NCBI RefSeq assembly: GCF_016900045.1
Contig: NZ_JACSNP010000003.1
Span: 83,316 to 147,315 of the forward strand
Direction: 5' to 3'
From: Fusobacterium mortiferum
GTDB lineage: Bacteria; Fusobacteriota; Fusobacteriia; Fusobacteriales; Fusobacteriaceae
Length of the DNA stretch: 64,000 bases
Part shown: in pieces, positions 54,081 through 63,954 of the stretch
How the letters are laid out: each line of letters starts with the position of its first letter
Position numbering within the stretch: the stretch's first letter is position 1
The notes under the pieces: model-generated
What the model was told of the DNA's origin: nothing
The model's input: only the letters and a program-made list of their open reading frames with translations
Database searches by the model: none
Program-made: the position numbers and the translations under genes

Positions 54081-56030
54081 ATGTGGTTAGGTGTAGATTA
54101 TTATCCTGAACAATGGGATATATCAATGATTGATAAAGATTTAGATAATATAATAGAACTTGGAAGTAATGTAATTAGAATAGGAGAGTTTGCTTGGCAT
54201 ATTATGGAAAAGGAGGAAGGAAAATTTGATTTTTCCTTCTTCGATATGGTTATAAAAAAAGCTAGTGAGAAGGGACTGAAAGTAATATTTGGAACTCCAA
54301 CTGCTACTATTCCAGCATGGTTAGCTAAAAAATATCCAGAGGTTCTATCTGAATTTGAAAATGGTCAAAAGAGAAGATTTGGTGGTCGCCATACAAGTTG
54401 CTATAACAGTAAAAAATATATAGAATACTCTAGAAAAATTGTTACAGCTTTAATTGAACATTATAAAAATGAAAAAAATATAGTTGCTTGGCAACTTGAT
54501 AATGAGTTTGGACATGAGGGAAGTGATGAGTGCTTCTGTCCTTGTTGTGAAAGAGAGTTTCAAAAGTTTCTTTCTAAAAAATTCAATGGTAATATTGATA
54601 AATTAAATGAAATTTATGGAACAACTTTCTGGTCTCAAGAATATAATAATTTTGAAGAGCTTCCTATCCCTACTTCTACAATAACAACTCATAACCCAGC
54701 TTTAAGACTTGACTGGGAGAGATTTAGAAGTGAAAGTATAGTTAAATACTCTGATATGCAAGTGGATATAATCAGAGAAATTATTCCAGATGCTGTAATT
54801 ATACATGACTTTCCAGGTGGTGGATTAGATAAACATGTAGATTATTCTAAACTTGCAGAGAAATTAGATGTTGTTGCCTACAATAACTATCCAGTGTGGG
54901 GAGGACAGAAAAAACCAATACCTCCATATGAAATAGCTTTTGGTCTAGATTATATGAGAGGACTAAAAAGACAAAATTTCTGGATAACAGAGGGAATAAT
55001 GGGAGCTCAAGGACATGATATCACAGGATATCTTCCTAGACCAAATCAAGCTAAAATGTGGTCTTGTCAAGGAGTGGCTAGAGGTGCTGAATCTTTTATC
55101 TATTTCAGATACCGTGGAGCTACTAAAGGAGCTGAACAATTCTGCTATGGAGTAATTGATGCTGACAATAAAAAAAGAAGAAAGTTCTATGAAGTTCAGG
55201 ATTTTTTCAAAACTGTCAAAGAAAATGAAAAAATATTAGAAACACCTATTGAAAACAAGGTTGCAATTATATATGATTATGATTCTTTAGCTTCTTTTAG
55301 AATCCAAAAACAAAGTATCTTATTAGATTGTCATGCTGAAATGAAAAGAATACATAAAGTATTTTATGAAAAAAATATAATGGTCGATATAATTCCTCAT
55401 ACTTTAGATATCTCTAAATATGAAGTAGTAATTTTACCATTTATGATAATTTGGAAAGAGGAGTTTGTAAAGAAGATAAAAGAGTTTACTTCTAATGGTG
55501 GAAAAGTTATCTTCACTTATCGTAATGCAGTAAAGGATATTGATAATAACCTTACTCTTGGAGAGATGCTACCTATTAAATATACAGATTTAACAGGAGT
55601 TTATGTTGAAGAAACTGAAAGTCTACAAGAATATGATGAACTTCCTTTAAAAGGAGTAGGGACTTTTGAAGGAGTAGAGGGAAGAGCTGGTATATTTAGA
55701 GATATGCTTGTTCCTACTACTGCTGAAAGTTTGATGAAGTACAACGATAAGTTCTATGATAGTTTCTCTGCTGTTACTTTAAATAAATTTGGTAATGGAG
55801 AGGTTTACTATATAGGTTGTGGATTAGAAAACAGTTTAATGGAGCTTGTTATAGACAAAGTTTTAGAAAACACTACTATAACATCTGAAATTACACCAGA
55901 TGGAGTAGAAGTTATAGAAAGAGGAGTAGCTAATAATAAAGTAAAAATCTACATAAATCATAATGATTATCCAGTTAAATTTAATAATATTGAACTTAAA
56001 GAGTTTGAATATAAATTTATCACTAAATAA
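54081..56030 (+). CDS. Beta-galactosidase, glycoside hydrolase family 42
   Basis: A 649-residue cytoplasmic beta-galactosidase. The acid/base Glu142 is in QLDNEFGH and the nucleophile is Glu304 in WITEGIMG. The zinc-binding cysteines of GH42 are present at Cys107, Cys151, Cys153 and Cys156 (SDECFCPCC). The domain order is a catalytic barrel (1-375), a trimerisation Rossmann-like domain (about 385-585), then a small beta domain. It acts with the upstream alpha-galactosidase and symporter to use galacto-oligosaccharides or lactose. A terminator follows the gene. Confidence 0.95.
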   Translation: MWLGVDYYPEQWDISMIDKDLDNIIELGSNVIRIGEFAWHIMEKEEGKFDFSFFDMVIKKASEKGLKVIFGTPTATIPAWLAKKYPEVLSEFENGQKRRFGGRHTSCYNSKKYIEYSRKIVTALIEHYKNEKNIVAWQLDNEFGHEGSDECFCPCCEREFQKFLSKKFNGNIDKLNEIYGTTFWSQEYNNFEELPIPTSTITTHNPALRLDWERFRSESIVKYSDMQVDIIREIIPDAVIIHDFPGGGLDKHVDYSKLAEKLDVVAYNNYPVWGGQKKPIPPYEIAFGLDYMRGLKRQNFWITEGIMGAQGHDITGYLPRPNQAKMWSCQGVARGAESFIYFRYRGATKGAEQFCYGVIDADNKKRRKFYEVQDFFKTVKENEKILETPIENKVAIIYDYDSLASFRIQKQSILLDCHAEMKRIHKVFYEKNIMVDIIPHTLDISKYEVVILPFMIIWKEEFVKKIKEFTSNGGKVIFTYRNAVKDIDNNLTLGEMLPIKYTDLTGVYVEETESLQEYDELPLKGVGTFEGVEGRAGIFRDMLVPTTAESLMKYNDKFYDSFSAVTLNKFGNGEVYYIGCGLENSLMELVIDKVLENTTITSEITPDGVEVIERGVANNKVKIYINHNDYPVKFNNIELKEFEYKFITK

Positions 56031-56058
56031 TATAACTAAAATAAATAAATTTTATATA

Positions 56059-56090
56059 ACTCCAGTGGATTTTTCACTGGAGTCATTTTT
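56059..56090 (+). terminator. Terminator of the galactoside operon
   Basis: ACTCCAGTG (56059-56067) pairs with CACTGGAGT (56075-56083) over a short loop, followed by CATTTTT. It starts 29 bases after the beta-galactosidase stop. Confidence 0.88.
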
Positions 56091-56158
56091 ACTAACATTT
56101 TATCTAATTGATCTTAAAATAAAAGGGGGTTAATACCCATAGGTACTAACACCAAAAT

Positions 56159-57178
56159 TTATCTATTTTTCTTATTAAAAAAATTAAATAATTGTAACTG
56201 TTTATCTATTCTTTTTAAGACATATTCTGGTTTTATATCTTCATAATTTTTTCCATTTACATCTTGTATAGTGACACATTGATTTTTAGAGTTCTCATTA
56301 CTTATCCACTCTTCTTTAGATGTTTGTGGAGCTACTATACAGAGATTTGCTAATCCAACACCTTCAGCTACGTGTCTTGTTCCTCCTTCATTTCCAACAA
56401 AGAGATCACAATTACTAAAGATACAAGCTAGTTCTCTTACATTTTTAGTTTTTAAATTAATAAATACATTTCTATTTGAATTTAATTTAGCATAAAACTC
56501 TCTAGCATAAGCCTCTTCATTGGGAGAATAGAATAATATTATTTGAGCATCATATCTATCTATTAGAGTTTGAGCTATTTTTAACATGTACTCTTCTGGA
56601 TATTTTTTATTGCTCTGTCTTGCATTAACAGCCATAGGAATAATTAGTTTTGACATATCTATTCCTTCAGCCCTCATTCTATTTTTCCATTCTATTTTCT
56701 CTTCCTCTTTTAAACAGATAACATATTCAGTATTTACCTCATTAATATCTAATGGTTTCAAGAGTCTATGATATTTTACTATTTGATCTATTTGATTTTC
56801 TTTTCCCTTAAATCCATTTATACTCTTTGTATAAAAATATTGTAGATATTTATGGTATTTACCTATTCTCTGCTTTGCCCCTGAAAGAAACGAAAATATA
56901 GCTGTAACAAATATTGTTCGACAATCTACTACTATGTCATATTTATTTTTTCTTATTTTTTTTAAAGTTTCAAACCATCCTTTAATCCCTGCTTTTCTAT
57001 CTAAAGTCAAAACATTATCTATAGATCTGTGATTATAAAATAATTCTGTTAAATTTTCATAAACTAAATAATCTACCTGAGAATCTGGATATTTCTTTTT
57101 TAAACTTTCACAAAGAGCTGTTCCTATTATTGTATCCCCAATACTTTTTTTATATCGAATTACTAGTATTCTCTTCAT
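56159..57178 (-). CDS. Glycosyltransferase family 9 (heptosyltransferase-like)
   Basis: A 339-residue GT9 enzyme of the LPS heptosyltransferase family, soluble on the inner face of the membrane. It shows the N-terminal RILVIRYKKSIGDTIIGTALCESLKKKYP, the central IDQIVKYHRLL region and the C-terminal donor-binding motif DLFVGNEGGTRHVAEGVGLANL. It most likely adds a heptose or related sugar to LPS core; the acceptor is unknown. It is close after lepA in the same direction (21-base gap). No other LPS-core genes are adjacent. Confidence 0.88.
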   Translation of the reverse strand: MKRILVIRYKKSIGDTIIGTALCESLKKKYPDSQVDYLVYENLTELFYNHRSIDNVLTLDRKAGIKGWFETLKKIRKNKYDIVVDCRTIFVTAIFSFLSGAKQRIGKYHKYLQYFYTKSINGFKGKENQIDQIVKYHRLLKPLDINEVNTEYVICLKEEEKIEWKNRMRAEGIDMSKLIIPMAVNARQSNKKYPEEYMLKIAQTLIDRYDAQIILFYSPNEEAYAREFYAKLNSNRNVFINLKTKNVRELACIFSNCDLFVGNEGGTRHVAEGVGLANLCIVAPQTSKEEWISNENSKNQCVTIQDVNGKNYEDIKPEYVLKRIDKQLQLFNFFNKKNR

Positions 57179-57199
57179 GATAATAACTCTCCAATACCA

Positions 57200-59002
57200 T
57201 TAGTCATTTAATTTTAATACTGATACAAATGCCTCTTGAGGGATTTCAACATTTCCTATGCTCTTCATTCTCTTTTTACCCTCTTTTTGTTTTTCAAGAA
57301 GCTTTTTCTTTCTTGTTATATCTCCTCCATAACATTTAGCTATAACGTTCTTTCTATATGCTTTTATCGTCTCTCTCGCTATAACCTTTGCTCCTAATGC
57401 AGCTTGTATTGGTATCTCAAATTGTTGTCTTGGGATAACCTCTTTTAATTTTTCACATATAGCTCTTCCTCTACTATAAGCTCCATCTTTATGAGCTATA
57501 AATGAGAAGGCATCAACTGGTTTTCCAGAAACTAGAATATCCACTTTTACTAGATCTGACTCTTTATATCCTACTAATTCATATTCAAAAGATGCATATC
57601 CTTTTGTTCTAGACTTTAACTTATCATAGAAATCTATAACTATTTCTGCTAGAGGTAATTCATAAGTAAGCATTGATCTATTTTCATCAATAAAATCCAT
57701 TCCTATAAATATTCCTCTTTTCTCCTGACAAAGTTCCATAACATTTCCAACATAATCCTTTGGAACTATTACTTTACCTCTTATAAATGGCTCTTCTACT
57801 GACATTCTTCCTCTTCCTCCCTCTGGGAATTCACAAGGGTTGTCAATTACTAGAGTCTCTCCCTTCTCCATATTTACTCTATACTCAACTGATGGAGTTG
57901 TAGAGATCAGATCTATATTATACTCTCTTCTTAGTCTTTCAACTATAATCTCCATATGTAAAAGTCCTAAGAATCCACATCTAAATCCAAATCCTAGGGC
58001 TATCGATGTCTCTGGTACAAATGTAAGTGAAGCATCATTTAATTGTAATTTTTCTAAAGCTTCTCTTAAATCTTCATAATCATCTGTAAATAATGGATAA
58101 ACTCCTGCAAATACCATTGATTGAGCAGGTTTAAATCCTTCTAATGGGAAAATACATGGTCTATTTGTATGAGTAATAGTATCTCCTACTCTTGTGTCAT
58201 GTATTGTTTTTACTCCAGTTATAATATATCCAACAGATCCTGAAGATAACTCATCTTGAGGTTTCATAGTTGGAGAGAATACTCCTACTTCTAATACCTC
58301 AAAATCTTTTTCTGTTGACCAAATTCTAATCTTATCTCCCTTTTTAATACTTCCATCTAGAACTTTTACATAAGTTATTACTCCTCTATAATCATCAAAC
58401 TTCGAGTCAAATATTAGAGCTTTTAATGGAGCATCTTCCTCGTAATTAGGAGCTGGTATTCTTTTTACTATTGCCTCTAGTAAATCTTCTATTCCTATAC
58501 CTGTTTTTCCAGAACACATTACTGCATCATCAGCTGGAAGCCCTATTACATCTTCTATCTCAATCTTTACCTTATCAGGGTCAGCTGCTGGTAAATCTAT
58601 CTTATTTATTACAGGAACTATCTCTAAATTATTCTCTATAGCTAAATATACGTTAGCAAGAGTTTGTGCCTCTACTCCTTGAGCAGCATCTACTACAAGT
58701 AAAGCTCCTTCACATGCTGATAATGATCTTGAAACCTCATAGATAAAATCCACGTGTCCTGGGGTATCTATTAAGTTCAACTCATACTCTATTCCATCTT
58801 TCGCTTTATAGTATAGAGTTACAGCTTGAGCTTTTATTGTAATTCCCTTCTCTCTTTCTAAATCCATAGAATCAAGAAGTTGTTCTTTCATCTCTCTTTT
58901 AGATACAGCACCTGTATATTCCAATAATCTATCTGCTATTGTAGACTTTCCATGGTCTATATGTGCTATAATAGAGAAGTTTCTTTTATGTTTTTGTAAC
59001 AT
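57200..59002 (-). CDS. lepA: Elongation factor 4 (LepA)
   Basis: Translational GTPase of 600 residues, with a role in 30S assembly and stalled-ribosome handling. The P-loop AHIDHGKST is at 13-21, with DTPGHVDF and [10 protein letters not shown] as the other G motifs. The LepA-specific C-terminal domain ([12 protein letters not shown], then DALSFIAH-like [19 protein letters not shown] and [16 protein letters not shown]) separates it from EF-G. GGAGG precedes the ATG at 59000-59002. Confidence 0.98.
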   Translation of the reverse strand: MLQKHKRNFSIIAHIDHGKSTIADRLLEYTGAVSKREMKEQLLDSMDLEREKGITIKAQAVTLYYKAKDGIEYELNLIDTPGHVDFIYEVSRSLSACEGALLVVDAAQGVEAQTLANVYLAIENNLEIVPVINKIDLPAADPDKVKIEIEDVIGLPADDAVMCSGKTGIGIEDLLEAIVKRIPAPNYEEDAPLKALIFDSKFDDYRGVITYVKVLDGSIKKGDKIRIWSTEKDFEVLEVGVFSPTMKPQDELSSGSVGYIITGVKTIHDTRVGDTITHTNRPCIFPLEGFKPAQSMVFAGVYPLFTDDYEDLREALEKLQLNDASLTFVPETSIALGFGFRCGFLGLLHMEIIVERLRREYNIDLISTTPSVEYRVNMEKGETLVIDNPCEFPEGGRGRMSVEEPFIRGKVIVPKDYVGNVMELCQEKRGIFIGMDFIDENRSMLTYELPLAEIVIDFYDKLKSRTKGYASFEYELVGYKESDLVKVDILVSGKPVDAFSFIAHKDGAYSRGRAICEKLKEVIPRQQFEIPIQAALGAKVIARETIKAYRKNVIAKCYGGDITRKKKLLEKQKEGKKRMKSIGNVEIPQEAFVSVLKLND

Positions 59003-59094
59003 TCTTACCTCCTAATAATTCCTACTTTTTCACATAATATTATAAAAGATAATACAAAAAAACACAATATATTTTTTATCATACAATAATAAAA

Positions 59095-59142
59095 ACTCAA
59101 GAATATACCTCTACTTTTGTACGTAAAACATATTCTTGAGCT
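59095..59142. terminator. Terminator after the PIN-PhoH gene
   Basis: CTCAAGAATAT (59095-59105) pairs with ATATTCTTGAG (59132-59142), enclosing a 26-base loop. On the minus strand a TTTTTATTATT tract follows; on the plus strand a T6 tract follows. It lies 44-92 bases past the PhoH stop and ahead of lepA. Confidence 0.75.
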
Positions 59143-59186
59143 TTTTTAATTCAATTTAAGTTTTTTATAATTTTTTATCTAATTTA

Positions 59187-60494
59187 TTATAGTAATCTAG
59201 CAGCTATCTCAGCTATCTCAGATCTTTCACCTTTTTTCAAAGTTATATGACCAACAATCTTTTCAAATTTTAATCTATCAGCCATATAAGTTAAGCCATT
59301 AGTATTGGCATCTAGATATGGATTATCTATCTGTTGAGGGTCTCCGGTAAATATTATCTTTGTATCTTGACCAGCTCTAGTTACTATTGTTTTTATCTCT
59401 AATGGAGTTAAATTTTGAGCTTCATCTATTATTATTAATCCTTTTGGAATACTTCTACCTCTTATATATGTAAGTGGTTCTATCTTCATCATTCCCATAG
59501 ATTCTAGCCCTTCAACTACCTTTTCTCCAGCTCTATCCTCTTTTGCTTCACTTAGAAAATCTATATTATCAAATATTGGCTGCATCCAAGGTTTTAATTT
59601 TTCCTTTTCACTACCTGGAAGATATCCTAAATCTTTACCCATTGGTATTATAGGTCTGGCTATCAATATTTTCTTGTATCTTTTCTTTTCAACTACAAGT
59701 TCAAGACCGGCTGCAATAGCCATAAGAGTCTTTCCTGTTCCAGCTCCTCCAACCAATGTCACTACTTTTACACTATCATCCATAAGTAGTTCCATAGCAA
59801 ATCTCTGCTCATCATTTCTTGCACGAAGTCCCCAAGCTTGTCCATCACCTAAAATAAATTTTTTTATTTTTCCTTCTACATATCTACCACATAAAGTATT
59901 ATCTTTATATTTTAATTTGAAGAAACAGTTTGGTGTTGGAAGAATATCCTCTCTTTTTAGCTCAGTAAAATCTATTTTACCATCTTTATCAAATTTATCA
60001 TAGATTTTCTTATCTACTTCTACATCGAAGAACCCATCATATAATTCGTTATACTCAACTCTGTCAGTTATATAGTCTTCTACCTCTAATCCTAAAGAGT
60101 CTGCTTTTATTCTCATATTTATATCTTTACTTACTATTATTACTCTTCTATCTGGATTATCTTTTTTTATACCTAAAGTTACAGAGATTATATTATTATC
60201 AACAATATCTCTACTTAAATTTTCTGGTAATAAGCTTCTATCGTTTTTTATCTCTACTTTAAAAAATATATCTTGTGGAAGTTCTACTCCCTTTGCTAAA
60301 CTGCCCTTACTTCTTATTTCATCTAATACTCTTGAGGCCATTCTAGCTTGAATAGCTGTATTTTGATTTCTTTTTAATTTATCTATCTCTTCTACTACGT
60401 ATATAGGTAGAATAACATCATTCCCTCTAAAATTATAGATACATCTAGGGTCATGAATTAGTATATTGGTATCTAGTACAAAAATTTTTCTCAT
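59187..60494 (-). CDS. PIN-PhoH fusion ATPase (YlaK/PhoH2 type)
   Basis: About 435 residues. An N-terminal PIN-like nuclease domain (1-150; FVLDTNILIHDP with Asp8, IIVSKDINMRIKADSLG) is followed by a PhoH-type AAA ATPase domain (about 195-430) with Walker A GGAGTGKT (249-256), LIIIDEAQNL (Walker B), and FTGDPQQID. Members of the PIN-PhoH group are RNA helicase/nucleases in actinobacteria; the role here is inferred to be RNA processing. ATG 60492-60494 with AAAGGAG upstream is preferred over an in-frame TTG nine bases earlier. Confidence 0.92.
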   Translation of the reverse strand: MRKIFVLDTNILIHDPRCIYNFRGNDVILPIYVVEEIDKLKRNQNTAIQARMASRVLDEIRSKGSLAKGVELPQDIFFKVEIKNDRSLLPENLSRDIVDNNIISVTLGIKKDNPDRRVIIVSKDINMRIKADSLGLEVEDYITDRVEYNELYDGFFDVEVDKKIYDKFDKDGKIDFTELKREDILPTPNCFFKLKYKDNTLCGRYVEGKIKKFILGDGQAWGLRARNDEQRFAMELLMDDSVKVVTLVGGAGTGKTLMAIAAGLELVVEKKRYKKILIARPIIPMGKDLGYLPGSEKEKLKPWMQPIFDNIDFLSEAKEDRAGEKVVEGLESMGMMKIEPLTYIRGRSIPKGLIIIDEAQNLTPLEIKTIVTRAGQDTKIIFTGDPQQIDNPYLDANTNGLTYMADRLKFEKIVGHITLKKGERSEIAEIAARLL

Positions 60495-60576
60495 ATAAAT
60501 CAACTCCTTTGAGTACTGAGATCATAATCCTATATCTATATTTTCGAGAGATTTCTTAATTTTCCTTTAATTTATT

Positions 60577-61491
60577 TTATTTCTTTAATACTCTTTTTAT
60601 AACTTCTAAAGCCGCAATAGTTCCTTCGGCAGTAGCAACTGTAACTTGTTTAATTACACCACTTCTAATATCTCCAGCCGCATACATCCCTTCTACATTC
60701 ATCTTCATATCTGCTCCAGTTACTATGTATCCCTCTTTATCTAACTTAGCAAACTCTCCATACATCTCTGTATTATTTTTAGTACCAAGGTATAAAAAGG
60801 CAAAGTCTGATTTATATACTTTCTCCTCTCCCTTTTCTTCAACCACTAACTCCTCTACATAATCCTTTCCTTTTATTTCAAGAAGTTTTACTCCAGTAAT
60901 TATCTCAACTTTTTCTGATGAAGTTAAGGCTTCATAACTCTCTTTACTACACTTAAACTCATCTTCTGTTACCATTACTCTAATATGTTTAGAAAATTTT
61001 GTTAAAAATAGTGCCTCTTCTGCTAACTCCTCTCCCTGTCCAATAAGAGATACTGTCATAAATTTCGTGAATGCTCCATCACAAGTAGCACAATAAGAAA
61101 CACCTTTTCCTAAAAATTCTTGCTCACCCTTTATTTTTTTTACAAAACTCTTTCCTGTTCCAGTAGCAACTATGATATTTTTACCTTTAAAATTTCCAGC
61201 ATCAGTTTTTACAATTTTTATAGCTTCATATGGATCAAATCCTAAAAGTGTTCCCTCTACAAATTCAACTCCAAATCTTTTAGTTTGCTCTCTCATACGT
61301 CTATTTAACTCAACTCCTGTTATTCCCTCTGGAAATCCCGGATAATTATCTACTTGATGAGCCATATATAGACTTCCTTTTCCCTCTCTTTCAATTATTA
61401 AAGTTGAAAGTCTTGATCTTCCTGTATATAAACCAGCTGTTAATCCTGCCGGTCCTCCTCCTATAATTATTACATCATATATTTTTTCCAT
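60577..61491 (-). CDS. trxB: Thioredoxin reductase
   Basis: FAD- and NADPH-dependent reductase of 304 residues. The FAD-binding GGGPAGLTAGLYTGR is at 11-25, the active-site disulfide CATC at 134-137, and the C-terminal GMYAAGDIRSGVIKQVTVATAEG is the second FAD signature. It keeps thioredoxin reduced for disulfide and peroxide metabolism. It is co-directional with the upstream MBL-fold gene (10-base gap) under a consensus promoter. The other NADPH-binding glycine motif (VSLIGQGEELAEEA) reads GxGxxxA-like rather than the usual GGGNSA, so a related flavin reductase is possible. Confidence 0.9.
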   Translation of the reverse strand: MEKIYDVIIIGGGPAGLTAGLYTGRSRLSTLIIEREGKGSLYMAHQVDNYPGFPEGITGVELNRRMREQTKRFGVEFVEGTLLGFDPYEAIKIVKTDAGNFKGKNIIVATGTGKSFVKKIKGEQEFLGKGVSYCATCDGAFTKFMTVSLIGQGEELAEEALFLTKFSKHIRVMVTEDEFKCSKESYEALTSSEKVEIITGVKLLEIKGKDYVEELVVEEKGEEKVYKSDFAFLYLGTKNNTEMYGEFAKLDKEGYIVTGADMKMNVEGMYAAGDIRSGVIKQVTVATAEGTIAALEVIKRVLKK

Positions 61492-61501
61492 AGTGTTCCT
61501 C

Positions 61502-62128
61502 CTATATTAATCCTTGCATTGTCAAAAATTGTTTTTCTTCCCCTATTGTTGTAACCTCAGTATGACCACTGTATACCTTTGTGTCCTCAGGTACTTCTGT
61601 ACATAATTTTTTCAAACTTCTAAACAGTGTCTCTCCATCACTTGTAGGTAGATCATATCTTCCAAAACTTCTCTTAAATAAAGTATCTCCAGATATTAAT
61701 ATTTTACTATCTGAATTATAATAACATTTTGAACCTACTGTATGTCCTGGAGTATCTAAAACTTTAAACTCTCCTACCATATCTCCCTCTTTTACTGTTA
61801 TATAATCACTATTGTAAGTAAACTCTGTTCCATTTATATATTTCATTAGATTTAAATCTTGATCTACTAAAAATCTCTCTTCCTCTTTTCCTATATATAC
61901 CTTTACATCTGGATATAACTCCTTTACCCTATTAAGTCCTGCTATATGATCACCATGTCCATGAGTTAATACCATATATTTTAATGTCAATCCATGTGTT
62001 TTTATAAAGGTTTCAATTCTTCCTATATTTTCTCCTCCACAGTCAAAAAGATATGCCTCTTTTTTATCATTCCATACTAAATAACAATTTGTCATCAGAC
62101 TTCCCAAATAAAAAGTTTGTATATTCAT
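61502..62128 (-). CDS. Metallo-beta-lactamase-fold hydrolase (glyoxalase II-like)
   Basis: About 208 residues. The metal motif THGHGDH places ligands His56, His58, Asp60 and His61, and DTPGHTVGSKCYY, ISGDTLF and VYSGHTEVTTIGEEK carry the remaining ligands. Members are thioesterase-like hydrolases of S-acyl compounds; the short form without a C-terminal domain is common in anaerobes. ATG 62126-62128 follows GGAGG; an ATG 12 bases earlier overlaps that ribosome site and is rejected. It heads the transcript with trxB. Confidence 0.88.
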   Translation of the reverse strand: MNIQTFYLGSLMTNCYLVWNDKKEAYLFDCGGENIGRIETFIKTHGLTLKYMVLTHGHGDHIAGLNRVKELYPDVKVYIGKEEERFLVDQDLNLMKYINGTEFTYNSDYITVKEGDMVGEFKVLDTPGHTVGSKCYYNSDSKILISGDTLFKRSFGRYDLPTSDGETLFRSLKKLCTEVPEDTKVYSGHTEVTTIGEEKQFLTMQGLI

Positions 62129-62168
62129 TTTTTCCTCCATAATTCATCTCATTATTGTCTACATAAAT

Positions 62169-62197
62169 ATTATACTTTACCTTATATCTCTTGTCAA
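62169..62197 (-). promoter_or_regulatory. Consensus sigma-70 promoter of the MBL-trxB unit
   Basis: On the minus strand TTGACA (62192-62197), a 17-base spacer, TATAAT (62169-62174): both hexamers are perfect. The start site would fall near 62162, about 34 bases before the ATG. Confidence 0.85.
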
Positions 62198-62204
62198 AAT
62201 ATTA

Positions 62205-62233
62205 CTGATAATTTTTAAAATCTATGTTATAAT
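62205..62233 (+). promoter_or_regulatory. Promoter of trmL
   Basis: CTGATA (62205-62210), a 17-base spacer, TATAAT (62228-62233) with an upstream TGT extension. It diverges from the MBL-trxB promoter on the other strand. The trmL ribosome site AAGGAGG follows at 62253. Confidence 0.65.
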
Positions 62234-62266
62234 TAATATGTATATGAATTTTAAGGAGGAATTACT

Positions 62267-62725
62267 TTGAATATAGTTTTATTAAATCCAGAAATACCTT
62301 ATAACACAGGGAATATAGGAAGAACATCTGTTCTTACAAATACAAAATTACATCTTATCAAACCTCTTGGATTCTCATTAGATGAGAAACAATTAAAAAG
62401 AGCTGGACTTGATTATTGGCATCTTGTTGATTTAGTTGTATGGGAATCTTATGAAGAGTTTATTCAAGCAAATCCAAATGCTAGAATTTTCTATGCCACT
62501 ACAAAGACTAATCAAAAATATAGTGATATAGAGTTTAAAGATGATGATTTTGTTATGTTTGGACCTGAATCAAGAGGTATTCCAGAAGAGATTCTAGATG
62601 CTAATAAGGAGACTTGTATAACTATTCCTATGATTGATATGGGACGTTCTCTAAACCTTTCAAACTCTGCTGCTATCATTTTATATGAGGCTCTTAGACA
62701 AAATAACTTTAACTTTAAAAAATAG
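62267..62725 (+). CDS. trmL: tRNA (cytidine/uridine-34 2'-O)-methyltransferase TrmL
   Basis: A SpoU-family (SPOUT-fold) methyltransferase of 152 residues. The family elements IVLLNPEIPYNTGNIGRTS, MFGPESRGIPEEIL and IPMIDMGRSLNLSNSAAIILYEALR are all present. It 2'-O-methylates the wobble nucleotide of certain leucine tRNAs. The start is TTG 62267 behind AAGGAGG. ruvC follows 12 bases after its stop. Confidence 0.93.
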   Translation: MNIVLLNPEIPYNTGNIGRTSVLTNTKLHLIKPLGFSLDEKQLKRAGLDYWHLVDLVVWESYEEFIQANPNARIFYATTKTNQKYSDIEFKDDDFVMFGPESRGIPEEILDANKETCITIPMIDMGRSLNLSNSAAIILYEALRQNNFNFKK

Positions 62726-62737
62726 GAGCGAAATCTT

Positions 62738-63316
62738 ATGAGAATATTGGGAATTGACCCGGGAACTGCAATCGTAGGTTTTTCTATTTTAGATTTTGAA
62801 AATAATAGATTTAATGTTATTGACTACGGCTGTATCTTCACTGATAAAGATATGCCTATGGAAGATAGACTTTGTAAAATTTATTCTGAACTTGATGGAA
62901 TAATAAAAAAATATAATCCAGATGAGATGGCCATTGAAGAGTTATTTTATTTTAAAAATAATAAAACTGTCATATCTGTTGGACAAGCTAGAGGTGTCAT
63001 TATTCTATGTGGTAGACAAAACAATTTAATAATTAACCACTATACTCCTCTACAAGTAAAAACAGGAATAACAGGATATGGAAAAGCTGAAAAAAAACAG
63101 ATACAACTTATGGTACAAAGAATATTAGGATTAAAGGAGATTCCTAAACCAGATGATGCTGCAGATGCTCTAGCTATTGCAATCACCCATATTAACTCAA
63201 AAAATTCTGGTATATTTGCTAGAGAGATTACAGGGAAACTGAGTTCGAAATCTCTTCCTAAAACTAAACTTTCTGCTAAAGAATATAGGGAACTTATTTT
63301 AAATGGGGGTAATTAA
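62738..63316 (+). CDS. ruvC: Holliday junction resolvase RuvC
   Basis: Endonuclease that cleaves Holliday junctions during homologous recombination. The 192 residues have the RNase H-like core: GIDPGTAIVG (catalytic Asp7), the AIEELFYFKN element (catalytic Glu), and the C-terminal PDDAADALAIAITH acidic pair. It is slightly longer than E. coli RuvC (173) because of a basic C-terminal tail. No ruvA or ruvB is in the window. Confidence 0.96.
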   Translation: MRILGIDPGTAIVGFSILDFENNRFNVIDYGCIFTDKDMPMEDRLCKIYSELDGIIKKYNPDEMAIEELFYFKNNKTVISVGQARGVIILCGRQNNLIINHYTPLQVKTGITGYGKAEKKQIQLMVQRILGLKEIPKPDDAADALAIAITHINSKNSGIFAREITGKLSSKSLPKTKLSAKEYRELILNGGN

Positions 63317-63318
63317 TT

Positions 63319-63891
63319 ATGATTATGGAAACATTAAAAAATATTCGTTCTCATAGAAGTTTTACTAAGGATAAAATCTCTATGAAGGATTTAGAAAAAA
63401 TGGTGGAGTCTACACGATATGCTTCATCTACTAGAAATGCTCAAAAACTTAGATATGTATTAATTAGTGATAGTGAACTTTGTAGTAAAATATTCCCTTT
63501 AGTAAAATTTGCTGGAGCTATACCTTGGAATCCCACTATAGATGAAGCTCCTACAGCATATATTTTAATGTGTAGTGAAAATCCTTTAGTAAATTTTGTA
63601 GAAAAAAATCTATATTTTGATATGGGAATTGCCTCTCAAAATATTATGCTTGTTGCAAACGAAATGGGATATGGAGGGTGTATTATCGGTTCATATAATA
63701 AACCTGAAGTAGATAAAATAGTTGAATTACCAGAAGGGTATGTATCTCATATACTTCTAGCTCTTGGAAAACCAACTGATATCGTTACTATAACAGAAGC
63801 TATTGATGGAAATACCACTTACTATAGAGAGGGAAACAATCATTTTGTACCTAAATTATCCCTTGAAGAAATTTCCTTACTAAAAAAATAA
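63319..63891 (+). CDS. Nitroreductase-family protein
   Basis: A 190-residue FMN-dependent oxidoreductase-like protein. Family pattern: IRSHRSFTKDKISMKDLEKMVESTRYASSTRNAQKLRYVLIS, FDMGIASQNIMLVANEMGYGGCIIGS and a C-terminal LALGKPTD. It starts two bases after the ruvC stop, at ATG 63319 with GGGGG upstream; a second ATG is at 63325. The substrate is unknown. It may reduce nitro or quinone compounds. A palindrome and a terminator follow. Confidence 0.87.
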   Translation: MIMETLKNIRSHRSFTKDKISMKDLEKMVESTRYASSTRNAQKLRYVLISDSELCSKIFPLVKFAGAIPWNPTIDEAPTAYILMCSENPLVNFVEKNLYFDMGIASQNIMLVANEMGYGGCIIGSYNKPEVDKIVELPEGYVSHILLALGKPTDIVTITEAIDGNTTYYREGNNHFVPKLSLEEISLLKK

Positions 63892-63911
63892 AAAATATTC
63901 TTGACTTTTTT

Positions 63912-63932
63912 AGTAGGTTAATGGTAACTACT
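63912..63932. promoter_or_regulatory. Inverted repeat between a -35-like and a -10-like sequence
   Basis: AGTAG (63912-63916) and CTACT (63928-63932), with inner TTA and TAA, form an imperfect 21-base dyad. A TTGACT lies at 63901 and a TATAAT at 63939, too far apart to be one promoter. The arrangement looks like an operator for a small dimeric regulator acting on a unit that starts here. Confidence 0.35.
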
Positions 63933-63954
63933 CAGGTCTATAATTAAAAAACTA

